Shown: positions 5,798 to 6,711 of the stretch, one piece after another
How positions within the stretch are numbered: position 1 is the stretch's first letter
How the letters are laid out: each line of letters opens with the position of its first letter
Translations under genes and position numbers: made by a program
Source: JBAZDV01 sp041669745
GTDB lineage: Archaea; Thermoplasmatota; Thermoplasmata; Methanomassiliicoccales; Methanomethylophilaceae
NCBI GenBank assembly: GCA_041669745.1
Contig: JBAYAO010000074.1
Location: forward strand, 1 to 6,711
Length of the DNA: 6,711 nt
Reading direction: 5' to 3'
The notes under the pieces: model-generated
Seen by the model: the letters and a program-made list of their open reading frames with translations, nothing else
What the model was told of the DNA's origin: nothing
Database searches by the model: none

Positions 5798-6664
5798 CTG
5801 TTTTTCGTCATCATCGTAGACGACCGGAATCCTGTCTTTCCTCATACGTACACGGTAGACGACTGAAACTATGACGAGTATGCCCGCGATCACACCGCCG
5901 ACGATCATGAGGAAATGGGGCAGGTCGATACCCATTATGCCGCCGGATGGTGCCGAGACCATCTGTACGTAAATGGTGTTGATCACGGGATCCGGCAGCA
6001 CGGTGATCTCCGTTTCGTATGTTTCGTAGCCTTCCATCGTGACCTTCACGTCATATGTCCCGGTGGGGCAGTTCGTGATGGTGAACGTTCCGTTCTTGGT
6101 GAATGCGGTGCTTATCATGTTGTCCGTATCTTTTCCGAGGATATCTACCCTGGCACCTGATATCCTGTACGAACCCTCGGTCACCGTTCCGGTGATCTTT
6201 CCATAAGTGGAATATACACCTATACATTGCGTTCCGTCAGCAGAACCAGTTATCTGATAGGTATTATTACTCGGAGTCGGCCAATTGATGATTTGGTATG
6301 CAATATCCGATGATATCGTTGTAGAATATTCGCTGATGTATTTTCCAGGGGTGTATTCTATACTGTATTTAGGGCAGTTCAAGGATATGTAATAAGCTAC
6401 ACCTAATGGTACATTTGTGAATTCAAAGTAACCATTTGTAATTTCTACGCTCTGTTTCACTTCGCCGGTCTCGGTTCCTCTGATTATCAAGACCATGTAA
6501 GCATCATCGTTGTTGAATAGGGCTCCGCCCTCTTTGACGTATCCTTTAATTGTGAATCCGCCCGTATCAGGCGCGTTGGCGCCATCAGATCCCCCATCAA
6601 CGAATGGTACGAGTGCAAGAATCATTATTGCAACTGCGATGACGGCTACAAGTCCTTTTCTCAT
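5795..6664 (-). CDS. Secreted, membrane-anchored protein with carboxypeptidase-regulatory-like domains
   Basis: A 289-residue surface protein with type I-like topology. A signal peptide has basic MRKG, a hydrophobic core at 5-22 and probable cleavage near A29 or A31. Two predicted transthyretin/carboxypeptidase-regulatory-like beta-sandwiches follow. The first is at about 37-105 (FTIKGYVKEG, then GYFEFTNVPLGVAYY). The second and clearer one is at about 154-222 (YGKITGTVTEG, GARVDILGKD, GTFTITNCPTGTYDVKV, MEGYETY). Between them lies a Ser/Thr/Asn-rich region (about 107-153). A transmembrane helix (250-270) precedes a basic stop-transfer RVRMRKDR and a short acidic cytoplasmic tail. Sequons occur at N133 and N191. 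There is no catalytic motif; such domains usually act as structural or adhesive modules, so a cell-surface role is inferred. Bases for residues about 82-142 are markedly AT-rich. The start is the first ATG after a TATA-like box. It is monocistronic within the window and convergent with fumB. Confidence 0.85.
   Translation of the reverse strand: MRKGLVAVIAVAIMILALVPFVDGGSDGANAPDTGGFTIKGYVKEGGALFNNDDAYMVLIIRGTETGEVKQSVEITNGYFEFTNVPLGVAYYISLNCPKYSIEYTPGKYISEYSTTISSDIAYQIINWPTPSNNTYQITGSADGTQCIGVYSTYGKITGTVTEGSYRISGARVDILGKDTDNMISTAFTKNGTFTITNCPTGTYDVKVTMEGYETYETEITVLPDPVINTIYVQMVSAPSGGIMGIDLPHFLMIVGGVIAGILVIVSVVYRVRMRKDRIPVVYDDDEKQ
5801..5805 (+). terminator. T5 run, possible fumAB transcript end
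   Basis: A run of five T residues begins 7 bases after the fumB stop, within the opposing gene (where it encodes the Glu-Lys-Gln end). It is the only T-run close enough to act as a U-tract terminator for fumAB. There is no hairpin. The support is weak because the T-run is short. Confidence 0.3.
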
Positions 6665-6687
6665 CGCGGAGCGATTAACTCGTTAGC

Positions 6688-6696
6688 ATTTATTAC
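6688..6696 (-). promoter_or_regulatory. Putative TATA box for the surface-protein gene
   Basis: On the minus strand the sequence reads GTAATAAAT, centred about 28 nt upstream of the ATG at 6664, with a purine-rich GGAATA just before it that could serve as a BRE. No Shine-Dalgarno sequence lies directly before the ATG. This fits a leaderless transcript and is the best box A match in the window. Confidence 0.5.
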
Positions 6697-6711
6697 TATT
6701 CCTTGGCGAAA

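Noticed and set aside
1..6711. tRNA, rRNA, CRISPR array, insertion sequence or attachment site
   Set aside because: No cloverleaf with a GGTTCGAATCC-type arm, no regularly spaced repeats, no transposase motifs and no terminal inverted repeats were found on reading either strand.

Overview
The window looks archaeal, most likely a methanogen-type Thermoplasmata (order Methanomassiliicoccales or a close relative). The evidence is an archaeal single-subunit MCM helicase, an archaeal NMD3 homologue, a DUF424 protein, a two-subunit class I fumarase, TATA-like boxes about 27 nt upstream of start codons that lack Shine-Dalgarno sequences, and heavy use of AGG (Arg) and ATC/ATA (Ile) codons at roughly 50% GC. 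The order-level placement is inference; the archaeal placement is well supported.

Layout. Bases 1-123 probably hold the 5' part of an unidentified minus-strand gene that runs off the left edge. A short divergent promoter region follows (about 124-186). A plus-strand cluster then runs from 187 to 4325: an 80-aa winged-helix-like protein, the replicative helicase mcm, a DUF424 protein and nmd3. Gaps are 10, 4 and 0 bp, so this reads as one operon joining DNA replication to 50S ribosome maturation or quality control. A 39-bp gap with a T-rich tract separates it from fumA-fumB (4365-5794). These encode the alpha and beta subunits of an oxygen-sensitive [4Fe-4S] fumarase and overlap by ATGA. The minus-strand gene at 5795-6664 converges on fumB with no intergenic base. 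It encodes a secreted, membrane-anchored protein with two predicted carboxypeptidase-regulatory-like (beta-sandwich) domains. Its promoter lies at the right edge.

The most interesting element is a 157-residue mini-intein inside MCM (bases 1529-1999, residues 364-520). It sits between the Walker A and Walker B motifs and has no room for a homing endonuclease. It keeps Cys1, the terminal His-Asn and a Thr +1 residue, but the near-universal block B histidine (TxxH) is replaced by Thr. That is the rare trait I recall for the Thermococcus kodakarensis CDC21-1 intein group, which uses a compensatory mechanism. If splicing works, active helicase (697 residues after splicing) depends on this atypical reaction.

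Other points are a repeated leaderless promoter geometry, seven out of seven TGA stop codons, a palindromic TGATCA that supplies the stop codons of two convergent genes, and an AT-rich segment in the surface-protein gene. No tRNA, rRNA, CRISPR array, insertion sequence or other mobile element was seen.
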